From the NCBI GenBank assembly GCA_023703575.1, contig CP097969.1, forward strand, positions 1,149,517 through 1,213,516: 64,000 nt of DNA. The letters are read 5' to 3'. This document shows positions 9,870 to 19,345 of this stretch, piece by piece; position 1 is the first letter of the stretch, and every line of letters begins with the position of its first letter. The stretch comes from SAR86 cluster bacterium. GTDB lineage: Bacteria; Pseudomonadota; Gammaproteobacteria; Magnimaribacterales; Magnimaribacteraceae. The notes below the pieces were generated by a model. The model had not been told where the DNA came from. It did not search any database and was given only the letters and a program-made list of their open reading frames with translations. A program made the translations under genes and the position numbers.

Positions 9870-11057
9870 ATGAATAAACAATTAGATTTTTTAACGGAGT
9901 ATCCATTCCAGTACCTCTCAGATTTGCTCAAAGACATAAAAAAAAATCCATCAGATGTCATAGGACTCCATATAGGGGAACCGAAAGAACGAGCGCCAAT
10001 GCAAGCACTGGATATTATCAATGAAAACTCTTTATCCTATTCAAAGTATCCGACTTCTTCAGGTGAATTTAATTTGAGAGAAAGTTACTGCAATTACTTA
10101 AACGATAGATTTTCTAGAAGTAATATTAACCCAGATATTCATGTTTTACCTCTTTCAGGCAGTAGAGAAGGAATTTTTTCGTTCATTCAGTCGACAATAG
10201 ATTCTACAAAAAAGAACCCAATAGTAATTTTGCCAAATCCGTTTTACAAAATTTATGAAGGTGCTGCGATTATGGCAGGTGCAGAACCCTACTACTTAAA
10301 TTCCATCGAGTCTGAAAGATTTAAACCTGACCTTGAAAGTATACCCGAGGATGTCTGGAAAGATTGTCAACTTTTTATAATATGTTCTCCCTCAAACCCC
10401 ACTGGATATTGTTTTGATAAGAAAGAATACGAGGAACTGCTTGAAAAAGCGGAAAAATATGATTTTCTCTTATGCTCTGATGAATGCTATATCGATATCT
10501 ATGATAGTTCATCAAATGCTCCTTTGGGATTATTAGAATGTGATGATGTAACTATGACAAATTCAAAATCAGTCATATTTCACAGCCTCTCTAAAAGATC
10601 TAGTCTTGCGGGTCTACGATCAGGATTTATTTGTGCTTCAGAACCGATAATAAAGAAATTAAGTTTATATAGAACTTACCATGGTGTTACTCTTTCTTTG
10701 CCAACTCAATTAGCCAGTACCTGGGCTTGGAAAGATAGTAAGCATGTTGAATCTAACAGGGCTGAATATGATAAAAAGTATAAAGCTGCCATTTCTTGCT
10801 TAGATAGCTTTGATGATGTGAAGAGACCTGATGGAGGGTTTTATATTTGGTTAAAATTACCCTGTGATGATCAGACCTTCGCAAGATTGTTATATGAACA
10901 AGAGTCAGTGCTTAGTTTGCCTGGATCATACTTAGGTAAGAAGATTGATGGCATTAATCCTGGAGAAGGGTTTTTAAGATTAGCTGTAGTGCATGATGTT
11001 GATACAATAAATAAGGCCTTTACTGCAGTAAATAGAACCATGCAATCCTTAAATTAG
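9870..11057 (+). CDS. dapC: Succinyldiaminopimelate aminotransferase (DapC-type class I PLP aminotransferase)
   Basis: The 395-residue fold-type I aminotransferase has the PSNPTG substrate motif, LCSDECYIDIY with the PLP-contacting Asp, and the Schiff-base lysine K242 in SLSKRSSLAGLRSGF. The sequence alone allows several class I activities. Its position between glnD and dapD-dapE is the pseudomonad dapC arrangement and points to conversion of N-succinyl-2-amino-6-ketopimelate to N-succinyl-diaminopimelate. It starts 8 bp after glnD. Confidence 0.85.
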   Translation: MNKQLDFLTEYPFQYLSDLLKDIKKNPSDVIGLHIGEPKERAPMQALDIINENSLSYSKYPTSSGEFNLRESYCNYLNDRFSRSNINPDIHVLPLSGSREGIFSFIQSTIDSTKKNPIVILPNPFYKIYEGAAIMAGAEPYYLNSIESERFKPDLESIPEDVWKDCQLFIICSPSNPTGYCFDKKEYEELLEKAEKYDFLLCSDECYIDIYDSSSNAPLGLLECDDVTMTNSKSVIFHSLSKRSSLAGLRSGFICASEPIIKKLSLYRTYHGVTLSLPTQLASTWAWKDSKHVESNRAEYDKKYKAAISCLDSFDDVKRPDGGFYIWLKLPCDDQTFARLLYEQESVLSLPGSYLGKKIDGINPGEGFLRLAVVHDVDTINKAFTAVNRTMQSLN

Positions 11058-11091
11058 ATTTTTTAATCTACCTCTAAAGTTAACCAGAACT

Positions 11092-11097
11092 TATAAT
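11092..11097 (+). promoter_or_regulatory. TATAAT hexamer directly before dapD
   Basis: A perfect -10 hexamer at 11092-11097 ends 6 bp before the dapD ATG. No convincing -35 or Shine-Dalgarno is present in the 46-bp dapC-dapD gap, which also holds a weak AT-only hairpin (TAGATT/AATCTA, 11055-11070) without a T-run. If it is used, the dapD transcript would be leaderless. Confidence 0.3.
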
Positions 11098-11103
11098 ATA
11101 TAA

Positions 11104-12090
11104 ATGAATATTTTTCCGTTGGTTGCCGTTGGTGTTTCTACATTGAATTCAAGTGATGATTTGCTGGATGTTAGATATCACTTAATTTTAAATGAAGAGC
11201 AGGAACTGCTGAATACTATGAACATTGATAATCCAGGATTTGATAATCTTTATTCAATGGCAAGCGGAGATGAAAACAAAGAGTTTTTTGATAAGATCAG
11301 CAATTCATTATCTGTTACAAATAGACAGAAATTAATATTTCATAAAATCGATAAGGATGTACCTATCTCAAATATATGTGATGCTTATTTAAAGCTTTAT
11401 CTTTTATCATTGAAAGTCTCAAAACCAAACAGTATTAACCTAGAAAATATATTCGGATCTTTAGCTAACGTTGCATGGACTAATCTTGGTCCTGTTGATG
11501 TGAAGGACTTGAATTTATTTAGATCTAAAAATAAAGAAGTCTTTGTTAGATCGGTAGATAAATTCCCTTCCCTCACCGATTATATAATTCCTGAAGGAGT
11601 AAGAATAGCTGATTGTTCTAGAGTGAGGTTAGGAGCCCATTTGTCTGAGGGAACAACAGTAATGCACGAAGGTTTCGTCAACTTTAATGCAGGAACACTG
11701 GGCTCAGCAATGATAGAAGGTAGAATATCAGCAGGTGTGGTTATAGGAAAAAACTCAGATTTGGGCGGAGGTTGTTCAACGATGGGTACTTTGTCGGGTG
11801 GGAATGAGGTAAAAATTTCTGTTGGCGAAGATTGTTTATTGGGCGCTAATTCTGGGTTAGGTATTCCTTTAGGAAACAGGTGCATATTAGAAGCGGGCTT
11901 GTACTTAACAGGAGGATCTAAAGTAGAAATTTTAAATTCAAACAATGAGTTGATAGAAACTGTAAAGGCATCCACCTTATCTGGCAAAGATGACCTATTA
12001 TTCATAAGGAATTCCCTTACTGGTGCAATTCAATGTAAACCTAATGGAAAAAGTGTTGTTTTGAACCAAACACTGCATAAAAACGACTGA
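11104..12090 (+). CDS. dapD: Tetrahydrodipicolinate N-succinyltransferase, long form
   Basis: The 328-residue protein has an N-terminal alpha/beta region (about 1-155) followed by left-handed beta-helix hexapeptide repeats (about 160-285), with GTTVMHEGFVNFNAGTLG and GANSGLGIPLGN. This is the longer DapD form found in pseudomonads and actinobacteria rather than the 274-residue E. coli form. It succinylates tetrahydrodipicolinate in lysine/DAP synthesis. It is flanked by dapC and dapE, which catalyse the next two steps. Confidence 0.92.
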   Translation: MNIFPLVAVGVSTLNSSDDLLDVRYHLILNEEQELLNTMNIDNPGFDNLYSMASGDENKEFFDKISNSLSVTNRQKLIFHKIDKDVPISNICDAYLKLYLLSLKVSKPNSINLENIFGSLANVAWTNLGPVDVKDLNLFRSKNKEVFVRSVDKFPSLTDYIIPEGVRIADCSRVRLGAHLSEGTTVMHEGFVNFNAGTLGSAMIEGRISAGVVIGKNSDLGGGCSTMGTLSGGNEVKISVGEDCLLGANSGLGIPLGNRCILEAGLYLTGGSKVEILNSNNELIETVKASTLSGKDDLLFIRNSLTGAIQCKPNGKSVVLNQTLHKND

Positions 12091-12099
12091 ATCAAAGAA

Positions 12100-13233
12100 A
12101 TGAGTAAAGTTTTAGAACTTACAAGAGAGCTAATATCAAAGAAATCTGTGACACCCGATGATGCTGGATGCCAAAGCATTATTTCTACAAGATTGGAAAA
12201 AATTGGTTTTTCAGTCGAGCACCTTAGGTATGGAGATGTAGACAACCTTTGGGCTACTTATGGAGATGCCGGCCCTATTTTTGCTTTTCTAGGTCATACT
12301 GATGTAGTTCCTACAGGTCCACTGGAAGATTGGGAGAGTGATCCTTTCGTAGCAACTGATAAAGACTCTTTACTAGTTGGAAGAGGAGCAGCAGATATGA
12401 AAGGAAGCGTTGCTGCTTTTGTCACTTCTATTGAAGAATTTTTAGCTGAAGAACCGATCTTATCAGGAAGAATTGCTATTCTATTGACCAGCGACGAAGA
12501 GGGTCCTGCTGTGGATGGAGTAACTAAAGTTGTTGATTATCTTGAAGAAAAGAACGAAAAAATTGAATGGTGTCTTGTTGGAGAGCCCACAGCTGATAAT
12601 AATGTGGGAGACGTTATCAAAATAGGAAGAAGAGGTTCAGTTTCAGCGAAGGTTATAGTCAAAGGAACTCAGGGTCACGTGGCCTATCCAGAAAAAGCGA
12701 GTAACCCTATACATAATTTCTCCTCTCCTCTTGCTGAACTATCTAAGCTCAGCTGGGAAGATGAAACAGGTAAGTTTCAAGATAGTGTTTTACAAATATC
12801 TAATCTCAACTCTGGTACCGGAGCAACAAATGTTATACCAGGAAGCTTAGAATTAAGTTTAAATGTACGTCACTCACCCTCAACTTCTGTGCAGCAAATA
12901 AAAGATGATGTTGAGTCCATAATCAATAAGTACAATGTTGAATGTGAGATTTTTTGGGAAGTTGGAGGAAAGCCATTTCTTACTACTCAAGAAGAGCTTA
13001 TCTCAGCAGTGAAAAGCTCAATAAAAGAAGTGACAGGGTCAGAACCCAAATGCACTACTGATGGAGGCACATCAGATGGTAGATTTATTGCACCTACCGG
13101 ATCACAAGTTGTTGAGCTTGGGCCAGGTAATGCATCTATTCATAAAGTAAATGAAAGCGTAAAAAAAGAAGATCTCGAGGAATTGCATAAAATATACAAA
13201 ACAATACTAAGCAAACTCCTCACTAATTTATAG
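12100..13233 (+). CDS. dapE: Succinyl-diaminopimelate desuccinylase
   Basis: The 377-residue M20 metallohydrolase has the di-zinc ligands H66 (GHTDVVPTG) and D99 (GRGAADMKGS) with catalytic E133 and metal ligand E134 (TSDEEGPAVDG). A dimerisation insert follows (RRGSVSAKVIVKGTQGH) and TDGGTSDGRF lies near the C-terminus. It releases succinate to give LL-diaminopimelate. It follows dapD by 9 bp and closes the operon; its stop is 16 bp from the stop of the convergent transporter gene. Confidence 0.96.
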   Translation: MSKVLELTRELISKKSVTPDDAGCQSIISTRLEKIGFSVEHLRYGDVDNLWATYGDAGPIFAFLGHTDVVPTGPLEDWESDPFVATDKDSLLVGRGAADMKGSVAAFVTSIEEFLAEEPILSGRIAILLTSDEEGPAVDGVTKVVDYLEEKNEKIEWCLVGEPTADNNVGDVIKIGRRGSVSAKVIVKGTQGHVAYPEKASNPIHNFSSPLAELSKLSWEDETGKFQDSVLQISNLNSGTGATNVIPGSLELSLNVRHSPSTSVQQIKDDVESIINKYNVECEIFWEVGGKPFLTTQEELISAVKSSIKEVTGSEPKCTTDGGTSDGRFIAPTGSQVVELGPGNASIHKVNESVKKEDLEELHKIYKTILSKLLTNL

Positions 13234-13249
13234 AATTATCAATATTTCC

Positions 13250-14737
13250 CTAGTCCCCTTCCTTAGTCTCAGTTGCCTTTAAAAATCTATTTGATATTAG
13301 GAGTAAAATTCCTACTACGAAAAGCGCAATAATAATTTGCATAAAAAGATCCGGCATTGAAGCTATACCAGCCTCAAATGATTTGCTTGCAAGTAAGCCT
13401 GCAAGACCAGCCGCTAAAGAAGACGATAGAAACCAAATTCCCATCATTTGACCTCTGTATCTAATTGGAGAATATTTCGCAGTAGCAGAAAGGCCCACTG
13501 GGCTCAAACATAGCTCGCCTAGTGTGTGAAAAAGATATGTTATAAGAAGAAACTGAATACCAGCTTTTTCATTCTGCATAGCAGCCTCAACACCAAAAAT
13601 AATTACTAAAAAACCAATAGCCATGAGGAAACATCCCAAAGCAAATTTTTGAGGTGTTTCAGGATCTAAGTTCTTTTTTCCAAGAGAGATCCAAAATGCT
13701 GCGAAAAAAGGAGCAAAAATTACTACCATCAAAGGATTTGCGACCTGAAGAAAGGTCGCTGGCATCTCCCACCCAAAGATAAATAGATCCGTGTAGTCTT
13801 TAGCAAAAAGATTTAAAGATGAGCCCCCTTGGTCAAATCCGGCCCAAAATAATACAGCTCCGAAAAATAATAATAATAACATTTTGATATTTTCAATTTC
13901 ATCAGTGCCTAGTCCTGCAAAAAAGAATAAATATATGAAGTAAGAAATAGCCACAATTAATATCAAATAAACAGTAAGTTGGTTAAGTAGTTGTGGATCA
14001 ACACTCCAAAGTCCAGCAAAGCCAGAAGTAACTACTAGGAAAATAGCTATTGAACTATATTTAAATATATTCATGTACTTTGATTCATCTTCAGTAGGAG
14101 CCAAATTAGTATTTTTTCCAGCTTCTCCTAATGAATTTCTAGTGAAAATATATTGTAAAACACCAAAGGTCATTCCTACACCAGCGGCTCCAAAACCCCA
14201 ATGCCATCCCACCTTCTCTCCAAGATAGCCACAAACAAGGAATCCGAGCATACTTCCTATGTTGATAGACATATAGAAAATCGTGTAGCCAGAATCAATT
14301 CTTACATCTCCTGGTTTGTAAAGTTGCCCTACAATAGTTGAGATGTTCGGCTTTAAAAGACCTGTACCGATTGAAACAAGAACCAAACCAAGAAAAAAGG
14401 TTTTATCATAAGGAATTGCCAGCACATAGTGACCTAGAGTTATAATAACTGCACCGTAGAGAACTGTTCTCTGCGCTCCAAAAAGCTTATCTGCAATCCA
14501 TCCGCCAGGAACGCATAGAAAATATACTGAAGCACCGTATATTCCGTAGATCGCCATAGCCTCAGGAGCATCAAGATTCATACCTCCTTCAGTTACCTCC
14601 CTTGTCATGAACAAAACAAGCAACCCTCTCATTCCGTAGAAGGACATTCTTTCCCACATTTCTGTTAAAAAAAGTGTTACTAGACCTTTGGGATGGCCTA
14701 AGAAAAAGGTATCACTAGATTTGGATATATCATGCAT
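13250..14737 (-). CDS. POT/PTR2-family proton-coupled peptide transporter
   Basis: The 495-residue inner-membrane protein has about 12-14 hydrophobic helices and the POT hallmark near the N-terminus, FLTEMWERMSFYGMRGLLVLF, corresponding to the family ExxERFxYY region. GDVRIDSGYTIFYMSINIGS and GELCLSPVGLSATAKYSP are further conserved POT segments. The family imports di- and tripeptides with protons. Substrate range cannot be read from the sequence. It is a single gene, divergent from an RDD-family gene with only 56 bp between starts. Confidence 0.88.
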   Translation of the reverse strand: MHDISKSSDTFFLGHPKGLVTLFLTEMWERMSFYGMRGLLVLFMTREVTEGGMNLDAPEAMAIYGIYGASVYFLCVPGGWIADKLFGAQRTVLYGAVIITLGHYVLAIPYDKTFFLGLVLVSIGTGLLKPNISTIVGQLYKPGDVRIDSGYTIFYMSINIGSMLGFLVCGYLGEKVGWHWGFGAAGVGMTFGVLQYIFTRNSLGEAGKNTNLAPTEDESKYMNIFKYSSIAIFLVVTSGFAGLWSVDPQLLNQLTVYLILIVAISYFIYLFFFAGLGTDEIENIKMLLLLFFGAVLFWAGFDQGGSSLNLFAKDYTDLFIFGWEMPATFLQVANPLMVVIFAPFFAAFWISLGKKNLDPETPQKFALGCFLMAIGFLVIIFGVEAAMQNEKAGIQFLLITYLFHTLGELCLSPVGLSATAKYSPIRYRGQMMGIWFLSSSLAAGLAGLLASKSFEAGIASMPDLFMQIIIALFVVGILLLISNRFLKATETKEGD

Positions 14738-14793
14738 AATAAACTCACAATTTTATATAGAATAATAAAAAAAAATATCTTCTCCAAATTATT

Positions 14794-15204
14794 ATGGAAA
14801 ATTCAGGTTTTTTTAAGAGAATCTTTTCTCTTGTTTATGACAGTTTACTGATTTTAGGGATAATCTTTTCTTTAACTTTACTACTCGTATTTTTAAATGG
14901 CGGAGCGCCTGAAAATGGTGGATTTATTGATTTACTGCAGCTTTTCGTCACTATTTTCTCTGGACCAATCTTTTACTCTTATTTTTGGTTGGTCAATGAT
15001 GGACAGACTGTAGGCATGCAGGCATGGAAAATAAAACTTATTTCTGAAGAGAAGTTAACAATAAGAATTTGTCTCTTACGTTGCGCTTTTTCTACCTTTT
15101 CTTTCTTGTTCTTTGGTCTTGGCTACTTATATATTTTTTTTAACGAAGATAAAAAGTCGCTGGCTGATATAGCAACAAAAACAAGGATCGCCAAGATTAA
15201 TTAG
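14794..15204 (+). CDS. RDD-family small membrane protein
   Basis: The 136-residue protein has three predicted membrane helices: about residues 12-32, 45-65 and 92-113. The RDD-type N-terminal motif FFKRIFSLVYDSLLI and the conserved DGQTVGMQAWKIKLI loop place it in the RDD family, whose function is mostly unknown. The last 8 bp overlap the 3' end of lptG on the opposite strand, so neither gene has room for a terminator. It lies next to the lptF/lptG-pepA block. Confidence 0.8.
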   Translation: MENSGFFKRIFSLVYDSLLILGIIFSLTLLLVFLNGGAPENGGFIDLLQLFVTIFSGPIFYSYFWLVNDGQTVGMQAWKIKLISEEKLTIRICLLRCAFSTFSFLFFGLGYLYIFFNEDKKSLADIATKTRIAKIN

Positions 15205-16255
15205 ATTTAAGTTTCCAGAATGAAGCTGTTAAAACAATAACTGCCGCTATAGGAAAAGTAACTGCATAGAAAGGGCTTAGTAGAGAGACAGCTGCCATGC
15301 TAGCAAAAAGATTTTGAAAAATATTCAAAGAAAATGCGAATAAGACTCCAAAAAGAATTCTTTTGCTAATAGAGTCATCTCTCACTCTCCCAAAAACGAA
15401 AGATGCAGCTAATAAAATTAATGATATTGTTGTGATGGGATGGAATATTTTCTTCCAATACTCCAGAGATAAGTTATTTCTTCTGTATTCAGATATGTTT
15501 AATTTTAGAGCTTCATTAAGCTCACCAATAGAAAGATACCTAGGAGATAGAATTCTTCTCATGTCACTATCTTTAGGACCTTCTTGCCATATTTTTTCTT
15601 CTTGAAGGCGAATAGAATTTTTTTGAAAGTCTGTTATTGTTAAATCAAATAGAGTCCAGATTCCATTTTGACGTTTAGCATATTTCGAATCTATTATTTG
15701 AGTAATATTTCCCTCTTCTCCAAATTGATAAGTCGTGACGTTATTAATAGAATCTTTACTTGGAGAAGTTTTAAAAAAATTAATTGAAGAATCAGAAGCA
15801 AACCAATAACCATCCTCTGTATTGATTCTGTCTTGCTTCAATAATCTATTTTCCTCATTGGCTTGTGACAATGAAGGAAGTAACGTTTCTTGAAATAAAA
15901 AGGCTATTGCTATTATTACTATCGCAGGCCTTAAAGATGCTATAGCCATCCTAAAATTCGATTTACCTAAAACTTTTGCACCTATAATCTCCCCCTGTGA
16001 GTTTAAACTTCCTAAACCGACGACCGCTCCAATAAGACAAATATATGATAAATATTCATAAATTGAACTTGGAATTGAGTAAAAACAATAAATTAGTGCA
16101 TCAAACACAAAATAAGAATTTGATATATCAGAGATTTCAGAAATAAATTTAAATAAAAAGTCCAGCAAAGAGATTGCAACTGCGACAATACAAATACTAT
16201 GAAATATTCTCTTGGAGATATTTCTTTCTATTATGTCTCCAAATATATGAATCAT
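15197..16255 (-). CDS. lptG: LPS export permease LptG
   Basis: The 352-residue LptF/LptG-family protein has N-terminal membrane helices (two to three before about residue 120), a periplasmic beta-jellyroll-like domain (about 130-265) and C-terminal helices (SLILLAASFVFGR onward). With LptF and the LptB ATPase it extracts LPS from the inner membrane. Its start overlaps the lptF end by 4 bp. It is assigned LptG rather than LptF because it is second in the lptF-lptG pair and has the LptG-like start with IIERNISKRI. Confidence 0.9.
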   Translation of the reverse strand: MIHIFGDIIERNISKRIFHSICIVAVAISLLDFLFKFISEISDISNSYFVFDALIYCFYSIPSSIYEYLSYICLIGAVVGLGSLNSQGEIIGAKVLGKSNFRMAIASLRPAIVIIAIAFLFQETLLPSLSQANEENRLLKQDRINTEDGYWFASDSSINFFKTSPSKDSINNVTTYQFGEEGNITQIIDSKYAKRQNGIWTLFDLTITDFQKNSIRLQEEKIWQEGPKDSDMRRILSPRYLSIGELNEALKLNISEYRRNNLSLEYWKKIFHPITTISLILLAASFVFGRVRDDSISKRILFGVLFAFSLNIFQNLFASMAAVSLLSPFYAVTFPIAAVIVLTASFWKLKSN

Positions 16256-17256
16256 GATTTTGTCCTGAGCATATATAAATTCAAAAGAATAGAAAAAACC
16301 AAAAAAAGGAAATGAACCAAAAGAATTGAAATTAAATTAGAGGATTCTGAACCTTTAAATGTCAACAAAACCCCTAAGTATGCTGAAAATATTAATAAAC
16401 CAGGAAGTATTTTAGAGTATCTGCCTTTACGCGGAGATCTTTCTGATAAAGGCACAGCGATGAAAATACTTAATAATGTCATAAAACTTATAGAGCTTGA
16501 CCATAACAAAGGATTTACTGAATCTTTTAGCTCAAAATTAACTTCACCATAATTTTTCGACATGAAATCAGCTTTTAATTTGAGATTATCAAACTTGACT
16601 GAAAATATTTCATCAGGTTCTTCTTTCGAATATGAAAACCCTTTACCAAAATTCAGATCTCCATTTCCTGACCTATTTGGCCTCAATCCCTCAGCTACGA
16701 TAGTCAAACTTGATTCCCTATTGGAATCCTTCACAAGGAGAAAAACATCCTTCAGTTCGTCATTTCGCTTTTCCTTAGCATAAATAAGATAAGAATCATT
16801 TAATTTGTGAAATTCACCCGGAAGTAAAGCATCGAAGGTTTCTTCTAGAGATTTAACTTCAAGTAAACTCTTTACCCGCAAATCTAATCCAGGACTAAGC
16901 ACTAAAGAAAAGAAAAATATTAACAAAGCTATCAATACTGCAGGAATTGACAATAGTGAGTAGATTCTTGAGTTACTAAAGCCAATCTGTTCCATGATCG
17001 TAAGTTCATTTTCTGAGCTAAATTTTCCAATAGTCAAAACAACGGACATAAAAAAACTTAGAGGCAAGATTAATTCTAAAAATTCTGGAAGCCTATACAA
17101 GACAACATAAAAAACAACTTGAGGATTTATTTCACCTCTTGATGCTTGCTCTAAGTATTGTATTGACCTCGAAGATACGATTATAAGAATAAAAACTACG
17201 CTTATAGCCAGAGTATATGAGAAAATAGTCTTTAAAAAATAACGATTTAAAATCAT
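16252..17256 (-). CDS. lptF: LPS export permease LptF
   Basis: The 334-residue protein begins MILNRYFLKTIFSYTLAISV and carries the family segments LPEFLELILPLSFFMSVVLTIG and SSENELTIMEQIGFS. Six membrane helices surround a central periplasmic domain (about 115-235). It forms the LptBFG transporter with LptG. It is divergent from pepA with 128 bp between starts, the conserved gammaproteobacterial arrangement. Confidence 0.93.
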   Translation of the reverse strand: MILNRYFLKTIFSYTLAISVVFILIIVSSRSIQYLEQASRGEINPQVVFYVVLYRLPEFLELILPLSFFMSVVLTIGKFSSENELTIMEQIGFSNSRIYSLLSIPAVLIALLIFFFSLVLSPGLDLRVKSLLEVKSLEETFDALLPGEFHKLNDSYLIYAKEKRNDELKDVFLLVKDSNRESSLTIVAEGLRPNRSGNGDLNFGKGFSYSKEEPDEIFSVKFDNLKLKADFMSKNYGEVNFELKDSVNPLLWSSSISFMTLLSIFIAVPLSERSPRKGRYSKILPGLLIFSAYLGVLLTFKGSESSNLISILLVHFLFLVFSILLNLYMLRTKS

Positions 17257-17373
17257 AAACGAGTATTTGAAAATCTATATAGTCAATCCTACTCTTTATT
17301 AGAAGAATATTCTCTATTTGGAGATAACTTTTATTATTTATTGATAAAATATTATGACAACAATCTTTTTTAA

Positions 17374-17379
17374 AAGGAG
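17374..17379 (+). promoter_or_regulatory. Strong Shine-Dalgarno of pepA
   Basis: AAGGAG at 17374-17379 lies 5 bp before the pepA ATG. It is one of the few canonical Shine-Dalgarno sequences in this window, where many genes start without one, and it fixes the pepA start. A TATTAT hexamer at 17350-17355 is a possible -10; no convincing -35 is visible. Confidence 0.65.
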
Positions 17380-17384
17380 ACATA

Positions 17385-18899
17385 ATGAAAAAAAGACTCA
17401 CACTAAGCCTTAACCAAGAACTATCGAAAAATCTTTTAAAAACAAAAATCGATGTTTTAGTTGTCGGTGTATCCGAGGGAAGGACTTTAAATTCAATCGC
17501 AGAAAAAGTTGATAAAGCAACTCAAGGTAGTATTAAAAAGCTTATAAAAAGGGGTGAGTTTGAGTCAAAGGTGGGCCAGACAGCTTACATCGCAACTAAT
17601 GATGGTACTTCTGCTGAAAGAATTTTCTTAATTGGTTGCGGTAAACCAACGAAAGGTCTTAGCAGTGAAGATCTGGATAAGATTGCAATGACTGTAACAA
17701 CTTGTTTAACTTCAAAAAAATCTTCAACAGGTATTGTTTCATTACCTTCCATGAAACATGAATCTAAAGAAAATACCGATGAGACTTTGCTGCAGAAAAT
17801 AGGTACTGCTGTTGAAAGCAAGGCTTATACCTACGACGCGAAACTTAATAAGAAAAATAAAAAAATTAATTATCTTAAAAAAGTCTCAATTGTTATTGAT
17901 TCAAAGCAAAGTAGCGCTAAATTGCGCAAAGGGCTCAAAACTGGACAAGTCATAGGTCAAGGAATGAATGTAGCTAAAGATTTAGCAAATCTTCCTGGAA
18001 ATGTGTGCACTCCATCCTATTTAGCAACAAGTTCTAGATCTGCAGCCAATAAATATCAAAAACTAAGTTGTAGAGTTTATGGTGAAAAGGAGATGAAAAA
18101 AATGGGTATGGATTGTTTGCTTTCAGTTGGAAACGGAAGTGCGCAAGAGTCAAAACTTATTTCAATGAATTATCAAGGCGGAAAAAAAGGCGATAAACCA
18201 TATGCGATTGTTGGAAAAGGCATTACTTTTGATACGGGAGGAATAAGCCTCAAGCCTCCTCCGACCATGGATGAAATGAAATTTGATATGTGTGGTGCTG
18301 CGAGTGTTATAGCGACTATGCAAGTAGTTTCAGAACTTAAACTGCCGATCAATATTGTTGGTGTTGTGGCAAGTGCAGAAAATATGCCAGGTAGTAAAGC
18401 CACAAAGCCTGGTGATGTCGTACGCACAATGTCAGGTAAGACTGTTGAAATATTAAATACTGATGCTGAGGGACGATTGGTCCTAGCTGATGCTTTGACT
18501 TATGTTGAAAGATTTGAACCCCGATCAGTAGTAGACATCGCTACACTTACCGGAGCGGTGATAATGGCGTTAGGTTATTCCACATCTGGACTAATGTCTA
18601 ATAACGACAAACTCGCAGAAGAATTATTAGAGGCTGGCCGTAAAGCTTCAGACAGAGCTTGGCAATTACCCTTATGGGATGTTTACCAAAAAGATTTGGA
18701 TAGTAATTTTGCAGATATCGCAAATATAGGTGGTCGAGCTGGTACGATTACCGCTGCATGTTTTTTATCAAGATTTGCAGAGAAGTACCCTTGGGCACAT
18801 CTCGATGTGGCCGGAACTGCTAGTTATAAAGGTGCTGCAAAAGGTGGTTCAGGTAGACCTGTACCTCTCCTGAGTCAATATCTCATAGATAAGTCTTAG
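17385..18899 (+). CDS. pepA: Cytosol (leucyl) aminopeptidase PepA
   Basis: The 504-residue M17 peptidase has an N-terminal macro-like domain (about 1-170) and a C-terminal catalytic domain. Metal-binding residues include K278 and D283 (GKGITFDTGG) and D360/E362 in the family signature NTDAEGRL (358-365), with R364 beside them. In E. coli PepA is also a DNA-binding repressor of carAB and an Xer accessory factor; whether it has such a role here is unknown. It is followed by holC after 2 bp. Confidence 0.96.
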   Translation: MKKRLTLSLNQELSKNLLKTKIDVLVVGVSEGRTLNSIAEKVDKATQGSIKKLIKRGEFESKVGQTAYIATNDGTSAERIFLIGCGKPTKGLSSEDLDKIAMTVTTCLTSKKSSTGIVSLPSMKHESKENTDETLLQKIGTAVESKAYTYDAKLNKKNKKINYLKKVSIVIDSKQSSAKLRKGLKTGQVIGQGMNVAKDLANLPGNVCTPSYLATSSRSAANKYQKLSCRVYGEKEMKKMGMDCLLSVGNGSAQESKLISMNYQGGKKGDKPYAIVGKGITFDTGGISLKPPPTMDEMKFDMCGAASVIATMQVVSELKLPINIVGVVASAENMPGSKATKPGDVVRTMSGKTVEILNTDAEGRLVLADALTYVERFEPRSVVDIATLTGAVIMALGYSTSGLMSNNDKLAEELLEAGRKASDRAWQLPLWDVYQKDLDSNFADIANIGGRAGTITAACFLSRFAEKYPWAHLDVAGTASYKGAAKGGSGRPVPLLSQYLIDKS

Positions 18900-18901
18900 T
18901 A

Positions 18902-19345
18902 ATGGTAGAAGCTACTTTTATAGCTTCTGGCAAAAATATGGAAGAAGCTTTGAACTTCACTTGTTCTCTAATTAGTAAATTAATTATGGGCGGCATAGAT
19001 CTAATTCATACTAGTAAAATAGATATTTTTTGTGATGATATAAATGATGCTAAATATTTAGATGAGAGGTTATGGAATGAGCCTAAATATGGACTAATTT
19101 CTCATAATCTTGTTACTAATAAAGCAGATGATCTGATAAATATTGGTTATCCTGGCACTAAGTTCGCTTTAGGTTCTGATTTGATTCTTAATCTATCTCC
19201 AGATATGCCGAAAAACTTAGATGGATATGAAAATTTTATACAGCTAGTAATTATGGATGGTGCCGATCTCAGAGAGAGAGCAGCGAGTACGTGGTCTAAA
19301 TGTAAAGATCTAGGATTAAAAACAAAATTCGTAGAGTCAATATGA
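18902..19345 (+). CDS. holC: DNA polymerase III chi subunit
   Basis: The 147-residue protein is recognisable by the ATFIAS start, the LDERLWNEP segment followed by HNLV, and LGSDLILNLS, matching LDEALWARP and HNL of E. coli chi. Chi joins the clamp loader through psi and binds SSB. It sits between pepA and valS (4 bp overlap with valS), the conserved order. A psi-like gene is present at 27070-27471. Sequence similarity is modest, as usual for this fast-evolving subunit. Confidence 0.87.
   Translation: MVEATFIASGKNMEEALNFTCSLISKLIMGGIDLIHTSKIDIFCDDINDAKYLDERLWNEPKYGLISHNLVTNKADDLINIGYPGTKFALGSDLILNLSPDMPKNLDGYENFIQLVIMDGADLRERAASTWSKCKDLGLKTKFVESI

Noticed and set aside
11580-12005. 141-codon ORF antisense to dapD
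   Set aside because: It is a shadow of the regular hexapeptide-repeat coding sequence of dapD, with no Shine-Dalgarno and no recognisable domain.
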